Assembly: GCF_019320115.1 (NCBI RefSeq)
Contig: NC_089584.1
Coordinates: 104,957,111 to 105,021,110 of the forward strand
Direction: 5' to 3'
DNA from: Miscanthus floridulus
Lineage: Eukaryota; Streptophyta; Magnoliopsida; Poales; Poaceae
Length of the DNA: 64,000 bases
Positions 11,744 to 24,390 of the stretch are shown one piece after another (position 1 is the stretch's first letter; the number at the start of each line of letters is the position of its first letter). A program made the translations under genes and the position numbers. The notes beneath the pieces are model-generated. The model searched no databases. It was not told where the DNA came from and was given only the letters and a program-made list of their open reading frames with translations.

Positions 11744-12827
11744 GAAGTGGCCTTCGGCCATGGTTGGTGTGGAGCACCTTGGGGGACTTTGTGTCCAAGC
11801 TTGAGAGTGCTTGGGAGCCCTCCATCTCACACATACTTGATAGCGATCATCCGATTGTGTGAGTGAGCAATTCTAGTGCGATTGCATCGTGAGGTTGCAT
11901 TGAGTGGCACTAGGTGATCGAGTTGCAAGCCGGTGATGCTTGTTACTCTTAGAGGTTGCCATCTCCTAGACGGCTTGGTGGTGGTCTCCGTCGAAGCGCG
12001 CAAGAAGCTTGTGCGGCGCTCTGGAGAAGTGCTTGTGAGGGGCATTGTGCTCGCCCCGCGGGAGCCGCGAAGAGCAACTCTAGTAAAGCGTGTCATTGAG
12101 CTACCCTCACTTTCGGGGTAGGTTCTTGCGGCGCCCGACGTGCGGGCTTAGCGAGTGATGCTAATTAGCCGCCGAACCACCAAGTGAGCGGTCGACACAA
12201 CGGGGACTAGCGTGTTGGCAAACACGTGAACCTCGGAAGAAAAATCATCGTGTCAACCTTATTCTTCCCGTTGGTTTGCATCCCCGTTACACAAGCTTGC
12301 AATTACTTTTATACATATTAAGCTTGTGTAGTTGCTCTTGTAATTAGATAGCTTGTGTAGCTTGCTAATTACCTTCTTGCTTGTGTAGCATAGAAGTAGC
12401 TCCCTTGCGTGGCTAATTTGGTTTTAGTAACCTTGTTAGTCACATTGCTTAGTTTGTGTAGCTAAGTATTTGCGCCCTCTAATTAGGCATTGGTTGCCTT
12501 GTTATTGAGCATTGCTAGTGAGCTTAGTTAGCTTTGTGCTTTTGCTTACTAGCATGTGTAGGAGCTCCCTTGTTGCTTAAAGTACTAGTGGCATAGGTTT
12601 GTGTAACCTTGCTCCTAGAATTGTTTAGAAGAGCTCTAGCTAGCCCGGCACCTTAGTTGCATAATTAGTATCTTTGGAAGGTGCTAGAGAACATATATAG
12701 AGGGGTGTTGTCTTGGCTAGATCAATAGTTTTAATTCCGTACTTGTTTCGGTTAGCCAACGTGATTAATTTTAGAAAAGACTATTCACCCTCCCCCCTCT
12801 AGTCCGCCATCTCGACCCTTCACTCAT

Positions 12828-15254
12828 CTGGCGCAAGCTGATGATGATGAGACCACTATTCTGATGGCAACGTTCTATGCACTGCACGACGTCGAGGCTA
12901 AGGAGAAGGAAGAGGCGACGACGGTGGAAGGACCTGGGAAGGCCCTGAAGGTTGTCAACCTCGATGAACCACGCGCCCGAGTCCACCTCGGTCGTGTGGA
13001 CGCCGACCAGGAGCAGCGGTGGTACCTGGACTCTGGTGCCAGCAACCACATGACAGGCTCCAAGGCATCCTTCTCCGAGCTCGACGACGATGTTACTGGT
13101 ACGGTGAAGTTTGGTGAAGGCTCACGGGTGGCAATCCAAGGGCGTAACACCATCATCTTTAGGTGCCAGAACAGGGAGCACCGTGCGCTAACGGATGTAT
13201 ATTACATCCTGCAGCTGCGTTCCAGCATCATCAGCATTGATCAGCTGGATGAGCGCGGTAGCAAGGTACTGATCAAGGACAGAGTCCTTAGGATCAGGGA
13301 CCAGGAGCAGCGACTTCTCGCCAAGGTGAAGAGGTCCCTAAACCGGTTGTACCTGCTCGACCTGAAGATAGAGCAGCTGGTGTGCTTGGCGGCAAGGCAC
13401 ACCGAGGAACCGTGGATGTGGCATGCCCGGTTTGGACATCTCAGCTTTGACGCGCTTGGTCGGCTAGAGAAGATGATCCGAGGGCTACCCCACATCAAGT
13501 ATGGAGGCGAGCTGTGTGACAGTTGCCTGGCCGGGAAGCAGAGGAGGCTACCATTCCTAAAGGCGGAGAAGTATCGCGCGAAGGACGCTCTAGAGCTCAT
13601 CCACGGCGGCCTCTGTGGGCCGATCCCACCAACTACAAAATGGTGGTCGGCGGTACTTCCTCCTGCTTGTGGATAATTGCAGTCGCTACATGTGGCTGCA
13701 ACTCCAGACGAGTAAGGACGAAGCGGCGGCAGCGATCAAGAAGTTCAAGATGTGTGCAGAGGCCGAGAGCGGCAAGAAGCTCCGCGTGCTGAGGACTGAT
13801 CGCGGCAACGAATTTACTTCGGTGGAGTTCGCTGCGTAGTGCGCGGATTAGGGTGTGGTGCGACACTACACCGCGCCGTACTCGCCACAATAGAATGGCG
13901 GAGGCGGAACCAGACGGTGGTCGGCATGGCTCGATCCATGATGAAGGCCAAAGGCATGCCGACAAGGTTCTGGGGTGAGGCAGTGACCACGGCGATGTTC
14001 ATCCTCAACCGCGCTCCGACCAAGGCCCTGACGGGCAAGACGCCGTTCAAAGCTTGGTATGGGCGCAAGCCGAGCGTGTCGTTCCTCCGGACATTCGGTT
14101 GCATCGGCCACGTCAGGAAGACGAAGCCGATCCTCACTAAGCTGGAGGAGAGGAGCACACCAATGGTGTTTCTGGGCTATGCGGAGGGTACCAAGGCGTA
14201 CCGGCTCTACGAACCATGCGGAGACAAGGTGCTTGTATCGCGCGACGTCGTATTCGACGAGAAGGCGGCTTGGGACTGGACCAGTCCGAGCATGGGGAAA
14301 GCTGGCGGTTTCACCGGCACCTTCGTCGTCGAGCACCTGTTCATCCACGGTGGTGGAGACGTTGGGGAAGAGGTGCCGAGCACTCCGGAAGGGGTGCCGA
14401 GCACTCCTGGAGCAGTGCCGAGCACTTTGGCGGAACAGGGAACTCCATCAGCACTGATTGAGTTTGCCTCACCTCCAAGTGACATTACTGAGTTTGTGGA
14501 TGCCTTCCACGAAGGTGAGGAGGTGCGGTTCCATAGGCTTGACGACATCATCGGCGGCACAGGGCCCTCAGGACTGGCTGGTCGACTGCTCAATGATCAA
14601 GAGCTGCTGCTCGTCAGTGTAGAGGAACCACCCACGTTCGCACTGGCGGAGCGCGACGGAAACTGGCGACGGGCGATGCTGGAGGAGATGAAGGCGATCG
14701 AGGAAAATGAGGCATGGCAGCTCGTCGATCCACCTCTAAGATGCCGTCCGATTAGCTGAAGTGGGTGTACAAGATCAAGCGGGACGAGCTCGGCGCCATT
14801 GTCAAGCACAAGGCGCGCCTCGTCGCCCGAGGCTTTGTTCAACACGAGGGTATAGACTTCGAGGAGGTCTTTGCATGAGTAGCGCGCATGGAGTCCATTC
14901 GTTTGCTACTAGCTTTGGCAGCCGCAAAGGACTGGCGCGTCCATCACTTGGACGTTAAATCGGCCTTCCTCAATGGCGAGCTGGCGGAGACGGTCTTCGT
15001 TAGGCAACCTCCAGGTTTCGCCGTCAATGGAAAGGAGCACAGGGTGCTCCGACTGCGCAAGACGCTCTACGGGCTGCGGCAGGCGCCACGAGCATGGAAC
15101 GCTAAACTTGACGCCACGCTGGGCGAGCTTGGGTTCCAACGGTACGCAACCGAGCACGCACTCTACACGCGACGACAGGGAAGGAGGAGCTCGTCGTCGG
15201 CGTGTATGTAGACGACTTGATCGTCACCGGCGCGCGCACGGAGGATATCAACAA
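12828..15254 (+). pseudogene. pol: Copia pol: protease, integrase, RT N-terminal half, broken and cut off in RT
   Basis: Order on the plus strand: protease with WYLDSGASNHMTG (about 13020), GAG-pre-integrase HARFGHLSFDAL with CDSCLAGKQ (HHCC), integrase core with VDNCSRYMW, LRTDRGNEF and SPQ, then LGYAEGTKAYRLYEP, then RT with [46 protein letters not shown] and YVDDLIV. The first catalytic Asp of integrase is replaced (HGGLCGP for HGDLCGP). Frameshifts lie near 13650 and 15175, and stops near 13837, 13851, 13891, 14757 and 14876. The frame ends at GARTEDIN where hexokinase exon 4 resumes. Confidence 0.85.
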
Positions 15255-15435
15255 AATTAAACAAGGATATCAAACGCCAAGGAATTGATATGAAAGTCAC
15301 AGCACTGGTTAGTTTCTTTTAATATCCATATAACGCTCAATTGGAGAAATACTGTCAGTAAATGGTCAAAGGTATCAATTTATTGTGCATCGATCATGTC
15401 TTAACTGAGCTCAAATTGTAGATGTTGAAATGTAA

Positions 15436-15630
<195 letters not shown>

Positions 15631-15728
15631 TGATTGCAAAGTAAAAAACATACAAAAGATGGCACCTACATTGACTGTACTCTTGCATATGGGCTTTTTC
15701 CTTATTGATAGCATTGACATGTTTATGA

Positions 15729-15893
<165 letters not shown>

Positions 15894-15896
15894 TGA

Positions 15897-16106
<210 letters not shown>

Positions 16107-16329
16107 TAGTTTGTCCTGCAGTTTGGATTCCTTTTCTATAGCACCGACTTTAAAAAAAAATGAGCATCTTAACTACAAAAATCCTGCAACCTGGTACTTC
16201 TTGACTTCGTGTAGGCTCTATAACATTACCAATAAAGCTGCAACTGCTACATATCCATAGCATAGTCTAGCTTGGAAGATTTTTTTTTTGGGTACTGAAA
16301 TGTTTTGCCTATTGATGCTAAAAGCAATT

Positions 16330-16447
16330 GGCGTGTTCGCTGCTTGGTTTCTGGGCTGGTTTGGGCTGGCCGGTGCTAGTTTATTGTGAGAGTAAAACAC
16401 TGTTGGCTGGTTGAATAAGCCTGACTGAAACCAACAAGCGAACAAGG
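16330..16447. mobile_element. Short MITE in hexokinase intron
   Basis: Ends are GTGTTCGCTGCTTGGTTTC and GAAACCAACAAGCGAACA, which are inverse copies of each other apart from a small gap. About 115 bp and noncoding. Confidence 0.6.
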
Positions 16448-16907
16448 TGAATATACATTTAGCTTTGATTTAGCCCACAGTGGAAGTTCTGTAGAGTAGC
16501 TGTTGGAGTCTGATACCCTTGATTATGTGCAGCAGTCCTTGTGAGTATGGCACGAGTATACACTGTATCGAGAATGATGCAGATGAGCCTCGTAGAAAAC
16601 CCTAAATGATGGTGTTGAAGCAACCACTACAACTCTACAAGAGGATAAGATTTTGGCGAAGCCGACCAGTTTGTTAAACACAACTCCAAATGAGTAAAGT
16701 CATTGTCACTCTCTCACGGCCCTACTCGACCCTTCAGGACTCTCGTATCCTTGTCTTATACAAGAATATAGTGCTAGAGTTGCCTAGTCTAATCCTCTTA
16801 AGCACTCCTAATTGCTCCTTTCAAGTCCTGGATGATTGATTGCTCTTGGCTTGATGACCCATAGGCTCCCAATTCCTGTTTATATATTATCCTCCAAGCC
16901 CCATATC

Positions 16908-17015
16908 CAGCTTGTTCGGCTTATTTTTTCAGCCGGAACAATGTTTTTCTCTCACAACATTTCAGTCGGAACAGTGTTTTTCAGCCAAGATTCAGCAAGC
17001 CGAACGGGGCCATAT
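16908..17015. mobile_element. Second MITE in the same hexokinase intron (GTTCGGCTT family)
   Basis: Left end CTTGTTCGGCTTATTTTTTC and right end AAGCCGAACGGGGCC are inverse copies over the GTTCGGCTT core; the interior repeats GGAACAATGTTTTTC / GGAACAGTGTTTTTC. A common short repeat type of panicoid grasses. Confidence 0.6.
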
Positions 17016-17372
17016 ACTCTTATTCCTCGTAGGATTCAACACTAAGTCCCAGTAGAACTAGAAGTCCTAATAGCCACCCTTCTTGAATCCTAATCCTGAG
17101 TATGATTTGAGTCAACTTTCAGCAGGAGCAAGCATTATCTTGCAAGTTGATTAATATGAACAAGATGGTGAACATTCTTCTCATTTTTTTAGCTTTAATT
17201 TTCTAGTTTTTCATCTCGCCTTTATTATGGCTTGTGTTGACAGCTTTTCAAAGTAAATTTGAGTACATAACTGCTTATTTTTGCACACTACTTCTGCTAA
17301 CTAAAAGGCTGAATATGTATTGAATTCTAGAACATATCACGTGCTGATGATGCATCAAGACACATCACCTGA

Positions 17373-17837
<465 letters not shown>

Positions 17838-17840
17838 TAA

Positions 17841-18699
17841 TTTCTGCTTATCAGGCTTCTCAACGTTCCTTCAGATTCAAGGTATAGCAGGTATACAGTT
17901 GGTGCAGTGTATATTTGTTTATAACGATTATAAGATTCATCTGCCCCATTGTTTTGTTATCAGGCTTGTACTACTACAATGCCCATTTTAAGGGGTTGTC
18001 TGAGTGGCTTAGAATCTTTTTTTTAATATAATGATATACACCTCTCATAATCTCATGTGTGTCGTAGAAAAAGATTACAATGCTCATTCAGTTATAGAGA
18101 ATTTGGTTCAAATTTATTTGGATATTTTTGTCTTTCTGACTTCTTATATGGAATCTTATTTGTGTTTGGACCTTTATAAATTGCTTGACAAAGGATATTT
18201 TTGAATTGGTGTGTCTGTTTATACTAAGCAAAACGAACAATCAACTGATATAAGAAGGCGCCGTAAAAAAGATCTGTATTTCACACCTGACAATCAACTG
18301 ATATTAAGAGCTGTAAGGCCAGTCTCAATGGCAATTTCATGTCTCAGTTTCCAACATACTCATATTTTGGAAACAGTGCAGAGGAGTTTCATCCCCATGA
18401 AACTCTCTCTACTCCCATGAAATTCTTATCATCTCTCTCTTCATAAACACAGTGCCATATCAGCGTATTTAATGTCCATGAAACTTCATGAAATCCCCAT
18501 TGAAATTAGCCTAAGAAGGTTAAATGAACAAACTATTTCACACCCGACATATTTCATTAAGGCTTTAGCATTATAACTACACTTATATATACAACTGAAA
18601 TTTTCCTATTGAACGAATAATAAAACGAGCAATGCAGTAAACGTAACTTACACCCAGATCTAATTAACATAATAACATGTGTATAAAAAAACGGGCAAC
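17841..18699. other. Intergenic region between the converging hexokinase and EF2 genes
   Basis: Holds the 3' ends of both genes and one MITE (18312-18522). No other coding or RNA signal was seen. Confidence 0.6.
18312..18522. mobile_element. MITE between hexokinase and EF2
   Basis: Left end AAGGCCAGTCTCAATGGCAA and right end CCCCATTGAAATTAGCC are imperfect inverse copies. The interior is rich in CATGAAACT and TCTCTC blocks. It fits the GGCCAGTCTCAATGG MITE group of grasses. Confidence 0.6.
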
Positions 18700-21572
18700 T
18701 CAAAGCCTATCCTCGAACTCGGATAGGGGGATCATGTTCTTGAGACCCTTCCTCTTCCTGATGTCGCCGATGAGCTTCGCTGCCATGGATCCCTCCTCTA
18801 GCGGATCGGAGTTGATGGCCTCCCGGTGGTCGAAGACGCACTGCGGGAATGCCTCGCCGGACGTCTCGGCTCGTAGCTTCTCAGTGAACTCGAGGGACTC
18901 GGTGACAGGGAGGTAGGCCTTCAAGTTGATCAGTGGAGTACCCGGCCTCTGCCTCTCCTCTATCACGCTGCCCCTCTTCTTGTTCATGAGGCTGTAGATG
19001 CTCCCCGTCGCCCTCTCCGGCGCCTGGATCTCGACGAGGTAGACGGGCTCCATGAGGCGGGGCATCGCCGTGAGCTGCGCGGCGTAGATGGCGCGCCGCG
19101 CCGTGGGGATGATCTGGCCGCCGCCGCGGTGGATCGCGTCGGCGTGCAGCACGACGTCGCGGAGCTCGAAGCAGACGCCGCGCATGCTCTCCTCGGCGAG
19201 CGCGCCCTCCTTGGAGGCCCACTGGAAGCCGGCGACCACCGAGTCCCTGATCTCTCCCACGTACTGGACTCCCCTGCACATGTCCACCATCATGTTGGTC
19301 CCTGTCGCCTCAGGACCGAAGCACCATATTTTCTTGGCCACGTCCTTGTCCCAGCCGAACTCCTCGGACAGGACTTTGGCGCGGACCTTAGTGTCGTCCT
19401 TGCAGCCGACGAGCTCGTCGTCGTCGATGGCCTTGGCGAGCTCTTTCTGCAACGGCCAGGCCTCCATGTACAGCCGATTGTGCTTGTTGGGCGACTTGCT
19501 CATGACGGTGCGGCACGACCTGGCTAGAACCGTCTCGCGGTACGAGACGACGGGCGGGCCAACGACGATCTCGGTGCCGCTCATGAAGTCCTGTTGCAGA
19601 TCCTTGAGGCAAATCTCTAGATGGAGATCCCCCACGCCGCGCGATGACGTACTCACCGGTCTCCGTGACGTTGCACACCACAAGGGGGTCCGACTTGGCG
19701 AGGCGCTTAAGCCCTTCCACGAGCTTGGGCAGGTCGGCGGCGTTCTTACACGCCACGGACTTGTGCACGACCGGCGAGACGGAGAACCTCATGGCCTTCA
19801 TGGGGTGCGCGTCCACCGCCCTGTCGTTGGTGAGCGTGGCGTTCTTGGTGATGAAATGGTCGAGGCCGACAAGGGCGACGGTGTTGCCGCAGGGCACGTC
19901 CTCGACGGACTCCTGCCTCTTGCCCATCCAGATGACCGTACGCTGCACCGTCTTGAGGAAGAGGTCCTTCTTCCCGCCGGGCACGTAGTTGGGGCCCAAG
20001 ATGCGGACCTTGGTGCCGGTTGCCACCGTGCCGGAGAAGACCCGGCCGAATGCGTAGAACCTGCCCTTGTCGCTGGCTGGGATCATCTTGGACACGTAGA
20101 GCATAAGGGGTCCCTCGGGGTCGCAGTTACGGATGCCGGTGGCGTATGCGTCGTCGAGGGGCCCCTCGTAGAGCGTCTCCACGCGGTACTGCTGCGCCTT
20201 GGCAGGAGACGGCAGGTGGAAGACGATCATCTCCAGCAGCGCGGCGCTGGCGGGCAGCCAGGCCTGCATGACGCGCTTCATGAGCGCCTTCCCCGACAGC
20301 TCCCTGTCCTCGGCCTTGAGCGCCACGGAGAGCTTGTGGAGCATCGGCCACAGCTTCTCCTTGCCGCCGCCGTCGTCGCTCATGCACGCTTGGATGATCT
20401 GCCGGATGGGCTGGTAGCAGAACTGCACGAACCCGCGCTGGCACGTCGGGGAGCCCGTGTGCGGGGTGGACCAGCTGCGGGTGCCCGTGTCGAAGAAGTG
20501 CTCGCCCCAGAGCCGCTCCGTCATCCTGGCCTCGTCCACGTTGAACTTGGCGGCGTACATCTTGGCGAAGTCGGACAGGGTGAACGCCCAGCCGTGCAGC
20601 CCCGCCGAGAACGCCACCGTGCCCTTCTCCGGCGACACCTGGCAGTCGCCCAGCCTGCTGTCCTCGTACGTCGAAATGACCACGTTCGTGTTCTCGATCA
20701 CGCGGCAGAACGCCTGGTACGCCTCCTCGCCGTTTTGCTGCACGACACGTCACCTCTGTCACACATCTATGGACTCCGTACTACAGTGCAGGGTAGCAGC
20801 AGAACACGCACGCACAGTCATGTAAGTAAGCAGGCCGACTGAGGGGAGCGAGCACCTCACCTGGAGCTCAAGGAAGCAGCGGTCCATCTTGTTGACGACC
20901 AGGACGGGCTTGATCCGCTCGGCGAGGGCCTGGCGGAGCACGGTCTCGGTCTGGACGCAGACGCCCTCGATGCAGTCGACGACGACGAGGGCGCCGTCGG
21001 TGATGCGGAGCGCTGCCGTGACCTCCGACGAGAAGTCGACGTGCCCAGGCGAGTCGATGAGGTACGACGAGGTGCCGTCGCGGGCTGCCCCGAAGCGCGC
21101 CAGGGTGTCCTCAGCCATCTCGTAGTAGAGGGAGATGCCCGTGGACTTGATGGTGATGCCGCGCTCGGCCTCGTCCGCGCGCGTGTCCGTCATCCGCACG
21201 CCGCCGGCCGCATCCTGCGCGATGATGCCCGCCGCGGCCACCAGGGAGTCGGTGAGCGTCGACTTTCCTGCGGTCAAAGTGGTAGTACAATAGTTAATTC
21301 CACGCATAGGCAATACAATAGTGACCTGACGATCACAGATTCACACAACATCCTTTATGTACCAAAAAGAATACCAACAAGTAAATGTGCGAGTTAGTTT
21401 CCTGACGTCACATAATGCATATGCAGGCCAATGACGCGCCATTGGTTAAGGAACAAACAGAGAGAGCAAAGGAGAGCTGACCGTGATCGACGTGCGCGAT
21501 GACGGAGATGTTCCTGATGTTGTGCTTCTTGTCCATGCTCGCGCGGAGCTGGCCGGCGGTGACCTTAACCAT
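18700..21572 (-). CDS. EF2: Translation elongation factor 2 (eEF2), three coding exons, one 1-bp frameshift
   Basis: GTPase that moves the ribosome one codon after peptide transfer. Coding exons on the minus strand: 21482-21572, 20861-21267, 18700-20737; summed length equals about 844 codons, matching the 843-residue family if one base is ignored. Motifs: G1 AHVDHGKST across intron 1, effector region [13 protein letters not shown]3 DSPGH, G4 NKMD, the RVFSGTV domain II block, and the diphthamide-loop [13 protein letters not shown] with its His. C-terminus is PLSEFEDRL. Near 19639-19644 an extra base separates frame [10 protein letters not shown] from frame [10 protein letters not shown]; both sides are well conserved, so this is either a recent mutation or an assembly error. 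Compared with the canonical plant protein it is somewhat diverged ([15 protein letters not shown] at the start), so it may be a secondary copy. Its 5'UTR intron carries a 22-kb transposon nest. Confidence 0.87.
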
Positions 21573-21644
21573 CGTGAAGCCCGGCCCCAAAAGGTGACGC
21601 CAAGAGCAAGGCGAAGGATGGATCTCTGATCTCTCCTCGATCTC
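21573..21644 (-). other. EF2 5'UTR, second exon part
   Basis: Upstream of the ATG at 21572 lies a short leader preceded by a good acceptor, CTCTTGCAG then GAG, at 21645-21647. This is the 3' side of the proposed 5'UTR intron. Confidence 0.6.
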
Positions 21645-21711
21645 CTGCAAGAGCAGAGCATGTAGTAAGGCTAAGCGATAGCCCTACTCCTACATCGCAG
21701 CAGGGTGATTC

Positions 21712-22203
21712 TGTTAGATTAATCTCTAATTCTAACTGAACCCAACGGTTCAGTTGGGCCTTTGATTCGCGCCCTTATCGGGGGCGCCCAGCCCATCATG
21801 TCTAGAGGGCCCCTGTCACCCTGCGCTATAAAAAGAGGTGGGGGCCGGCGGCTCTTATCACGAGGTTGACCTGAGCTGTGCTCCCCACCGACACCTAAAC
21901 CCTAATCCGATCTAGTGAGGGGCGCAGCCAGTGACGGGAAGCCACCAGCCGCGCGGCCCGCTCCATCGACGTCGACGTCTTCATCGCCCTCTTCACCGAT
22001 CGTCGCTGCCCGTGCGCAGACTACCCCGACGAACCCGATGGCGGCCTCTGAACCCTCCCCCTCCGCGGTGTTAGGTTCGTCAGCCCTTATCCATCCTCCC
22101 TGTATCTCTGTCTCTCAGTCTAGAACAAGTGCTAGGACATGCTACCTTTTTACATGAAGTACCCGGCTAGATCTACGCTCCTAGACGATTCTATAGTCTA
22201 ACA
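21712..22203 (+). repeat. 5' LTR of the Copia element in EF2
   Basis: 492 bp, TGTTAGATTAATC to TATAGTCTAACA. A TATA box TATAAAAA is at 21827-21834. The primer site TGGTACCAGAGCC follows at 22205-22217. Confidence 0.92.
21827..21834 (+). promoter_or_regulatory. TATA box of the Copia 5' LTR
   Basis: TATAAAAA in the context GCGCTATAAAAAGAGG; the same block is in the 3' LTR at 43518-43525. Confidence 0.65.
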
Positions 22204-22204
22204 A

Positions 22205-22217
22205 TGGTACCAGAGCC
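22205..22217 (+). other. Primer binding site of the Copia element
   Basis: TGGTACCAGAGCC, one base after the LTR end; near the initiator tRNA-Met type TGGTATCAGAGC. Confidence 0.8.
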
Positions 22218-22722
22218 ATCGGTTTCTAGGGTTTTAGATCTAGAACGGGTAAACCGATTAGAAAAGGAAGTAGAAAGTTAGATCCAGTGCGGGTCTAACA
22301 AGAACAGAGGGTTCGGTTGAACCCTAACCCTAACTGGGTGAAAGAAAGAAGGAGGGCTCGGTTTCACGTCTAAACCGAACCCTAAAACCCGCAATCAATT
22401 CGGGAAAAAGAAAAACAATGAAACCCTAACCCTAACTTCGATCCCCATCCTAAATCGGTTGAATCCGAACAGAAACAGAGAAGAAATCAGAGGTGGATGT
22501 TGGGGAAGGGGAGTCCTACCTCGCCGCTGTGCAGCGCTGCTGCCTCGCCGGCGCGCGGGGAGAAGAAGGCCGAGCCGGGGTGCTGCTCGCCGGGCTCTGG
22601 CCAAAGAGGCGCCGCGACCAGGCCGCTCGACGGCGGCACGCTCACCCGCTGGGGAGCGCGCACCGTCGTCGCTCTCGGTTGCTCGCTCAGTGCTGCTGTG
22701 CTGAGGAGAGAAGAGAGAGCGG

Positions 22723-22789
<67 letters not shown>

Positions 22790-23487
22790 GAGCAGAATGG
22801 CGCTAGGGTTCAAGGGCGCCGCGACGGTCGCCATTTTTGATCCTGCGACGGGCGCGGACGGCCGTCGGATCGGCGCGGACGGCTCAGATAGAGCGGGCTG
22901 CCTTTCGGCCCAGGCGGGCGAGGGCGCGAGGTCGAAATCTCGGCCTAGGCCCAGGTTGCAACCTGGGCGTGGGTAAGAGTGCGGGATAGCGCACACGCGG
23001 GCGTGGGCCGTGGGCCGCTTTGCCATTTTGGGCCATAGGAATAGTAAAGAAATGAATCAGTTTTCATTTTTTTCTTTTTCCAGTAAATGTTTATTTCCTG
23101 GAAATTGATTAATGGCTTAAAGAAAATAGAAAAGAGAATTTTCCTGTGGGTAAAATTCACTAGATTGAGATTATTTTTCCGCTGCGTATTTAAAGATGTT
23201 ATTTTTATTATTAAATTCGAACCAATGAGATAATTTAATTTTAAAAATGGATATGTTTTAATTGATTATAATATTGTTATTATTCTGACCAACGTTGATG
23301 AATGGTAATATTATGATGTTTTGTCTTGCATTAATTCTATTTCTGCCCAATGGTGATGTAGAATTAGTGTAGAGGACAATTGTATATTTTAATTTTGATC
23401 AACGTTGGAACTAAGACATGCAATTGTTATTGTTATTATTTATGTTCTCACTCTATATGAATTGTTTTTTCAGGCGGATATAACTTG
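22218..23487 (+). other. Long noncoding leader of the Copia element, with GA microsatellite
   Basis: About 1.27 kb separates the primer site from gag. It holds a GC-rich island (22480-23040) with a (GA)n run of about 60 bp at 22725-22785, and then AT-rich sequence ending in TTTTTTCAG just before gag, which could be a splice acceptor. No credible coding frame was seen. Confidence 0.6.
22725..22785 (+). repeat. (GA)n microsatellite
   Basis: About 30 uninterrupted GA units inside the leader. Confidence 0.95.
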
Positions 23488-24390
23488 ATGAGTTGTATCA
23501 AAGAGATCCCCACTCTCAAAGGTGATAACTACACTGAGTGGAAGAAAAAGATTGACCTGGCCTTCATCTTGGCTGAGGTGGACTGGATAGTCACCACACC
23601 ATGTCCCACAGAGCCTGTGGCACCGGTGAGGGAGACAAACAAGGCTGATGTCGCTTGGGCAACCAGAGAGAGGGATTTTGCATCCCAAAGAATGTCCTAT
23701 GACCTTGAGCATAGAAAGTGGGTCACTGCCAACAAGAAGTGTTTGGCTGTGATAAAGAACACAATTGAGCTTGTAATTGTGGGCTCAATCCCAGAGTGTG
23801 ACACCGTCACCGAGTATCTCGAAAGAATAAAGAGTCAGTTCAGTGGCTCTTCAAAGACATATGCTACCCAACTAATAAAGCAGCTGGTAACAGAGAGCTA
23901 CTTAGATAATGGTGGCATTAGAGAGTACATACTAAGGATGAGCAATTTGGCATCTAAGCTAAAACCAATGGATCTGGCTCTCAAGGATGAGTTCCTTAGC
24001 CATCTGATTTTTGCTTCCTTGCCAAACGAGTTTGACACTTTTGTTATCAACTACAACATACAACCCGAGAAATAGAACATGGAGAGGCTCATGGCTATGT
24101 GTGTGCAAGAAGAGGAGAGAATAAAAGCTGCCAATGGTGGCTCTATCAATTATTTGAAAGACAATAAGAAACAGAATAATAATGTCTATCAATTATTTGA
24201 AAGACAATAAGAAACAGAATAATAATGATAACTTCTCCTCAAAGTCAAAGAAAAAAGGGTCTCATGCTGCATAAGCCTCAGCAGAACCAGTTCACAGTAG
24301 AGAAAGATCAATGTCTCTATTGCAAGAAGACGAGATATTATAAGAAAAATTGTCCCGATTACTTAAAGATGATCATAGCAAAGAAAGATG
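23488..24390 (+). pseudogene. gag: Copia gag with frameshifting duplication
   Basis: Starts MSCIKEIPTLKGDNYTEW, with later blocks SQFSGSSKTYATQLIKQL and SNLASKLKPMDL, typical of UBN2-type Copia gag. A stop follows NIQPEK (about 24073). A 43-bp tandem duplication at 24142-24227 shifts the frame before the zinc knuckle, which reads CLYCKKTRYYKKNC and has lost its Gly-His pair. Not functional as read. Confidence 0.85.
24142..24227 (+). repeat. 43-bp tandem duplication in gag
   Basis: Two adjacent copies (24142-24184 and 24185-24227) starting TCTATCAATTATTTGAAAGA are identical by eye; 43 is not a multiple of three. Confidence 0.9.

Larger units (their letters stand above)
10450..12822 (+). mobile_element. 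Solo LTR (2.37 kb) inserted between gag and protease of the Copia element
   Basis: It begins TGAAAGGTCCTTG and ends ATCTCGACCCTTCA, so it has TG...CA ends that are inverse copies (TGAAAGG / CCCTTCA). The flanks are CTTAT (10445-10449) and CTCAT (12823-12827), a 5-bp duplication with one mismatch. Removing it rejoins the Copia frame (KKAEA then LAQADDD). A TATA box at 11736 and about 1.1 kb of noncoding sequence after it fit a U3-R-U5 layout. No internal coding region or second LTR is present. A non-autonomous element cannot be fully excluded. Confidence 0.7.
7955..15254. mobile_element. Rearranged Ty1/Copia retrotransposon inserted in hexokinase exon 4 (head-to-head halves)
   Basis: Left part (7955-9365) is on the minus strand: 3' LTR, PPT, RNase H and RT C-terminal half. 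Right part (9371-15254) is on the plus strand: a 5'-truncated LTR, primer site, gag, protease, integrase and RT N-terminal half. The two halves meet near 9366-9371, where RT sequence is joined to the interior of an LTR. The right end stops in RT just after GARTEDIN, the same place where the left half of RT starts, with about 29 bp present in both copies. Flanks share AATT (7951-7954 and 15255-15258), and removing the insert restores the hexokinase reading frame. Confidence 0.85.

Noticed and set aside
19088..20842. 584-codon open frame on the plus strand opposite EF2
   Set aside because: It is the GC-rich reverse complement of a highly conserved EF2 exon; its protein has no recognisable domain and its length follows from EF2 codon bias.
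22487..23026. Open frames of 115-179 codons around the GA microsatellite
   Set aside because: They are low-complexity reads through (GA)n and GC-rich leader sequence on both strands with no domain.
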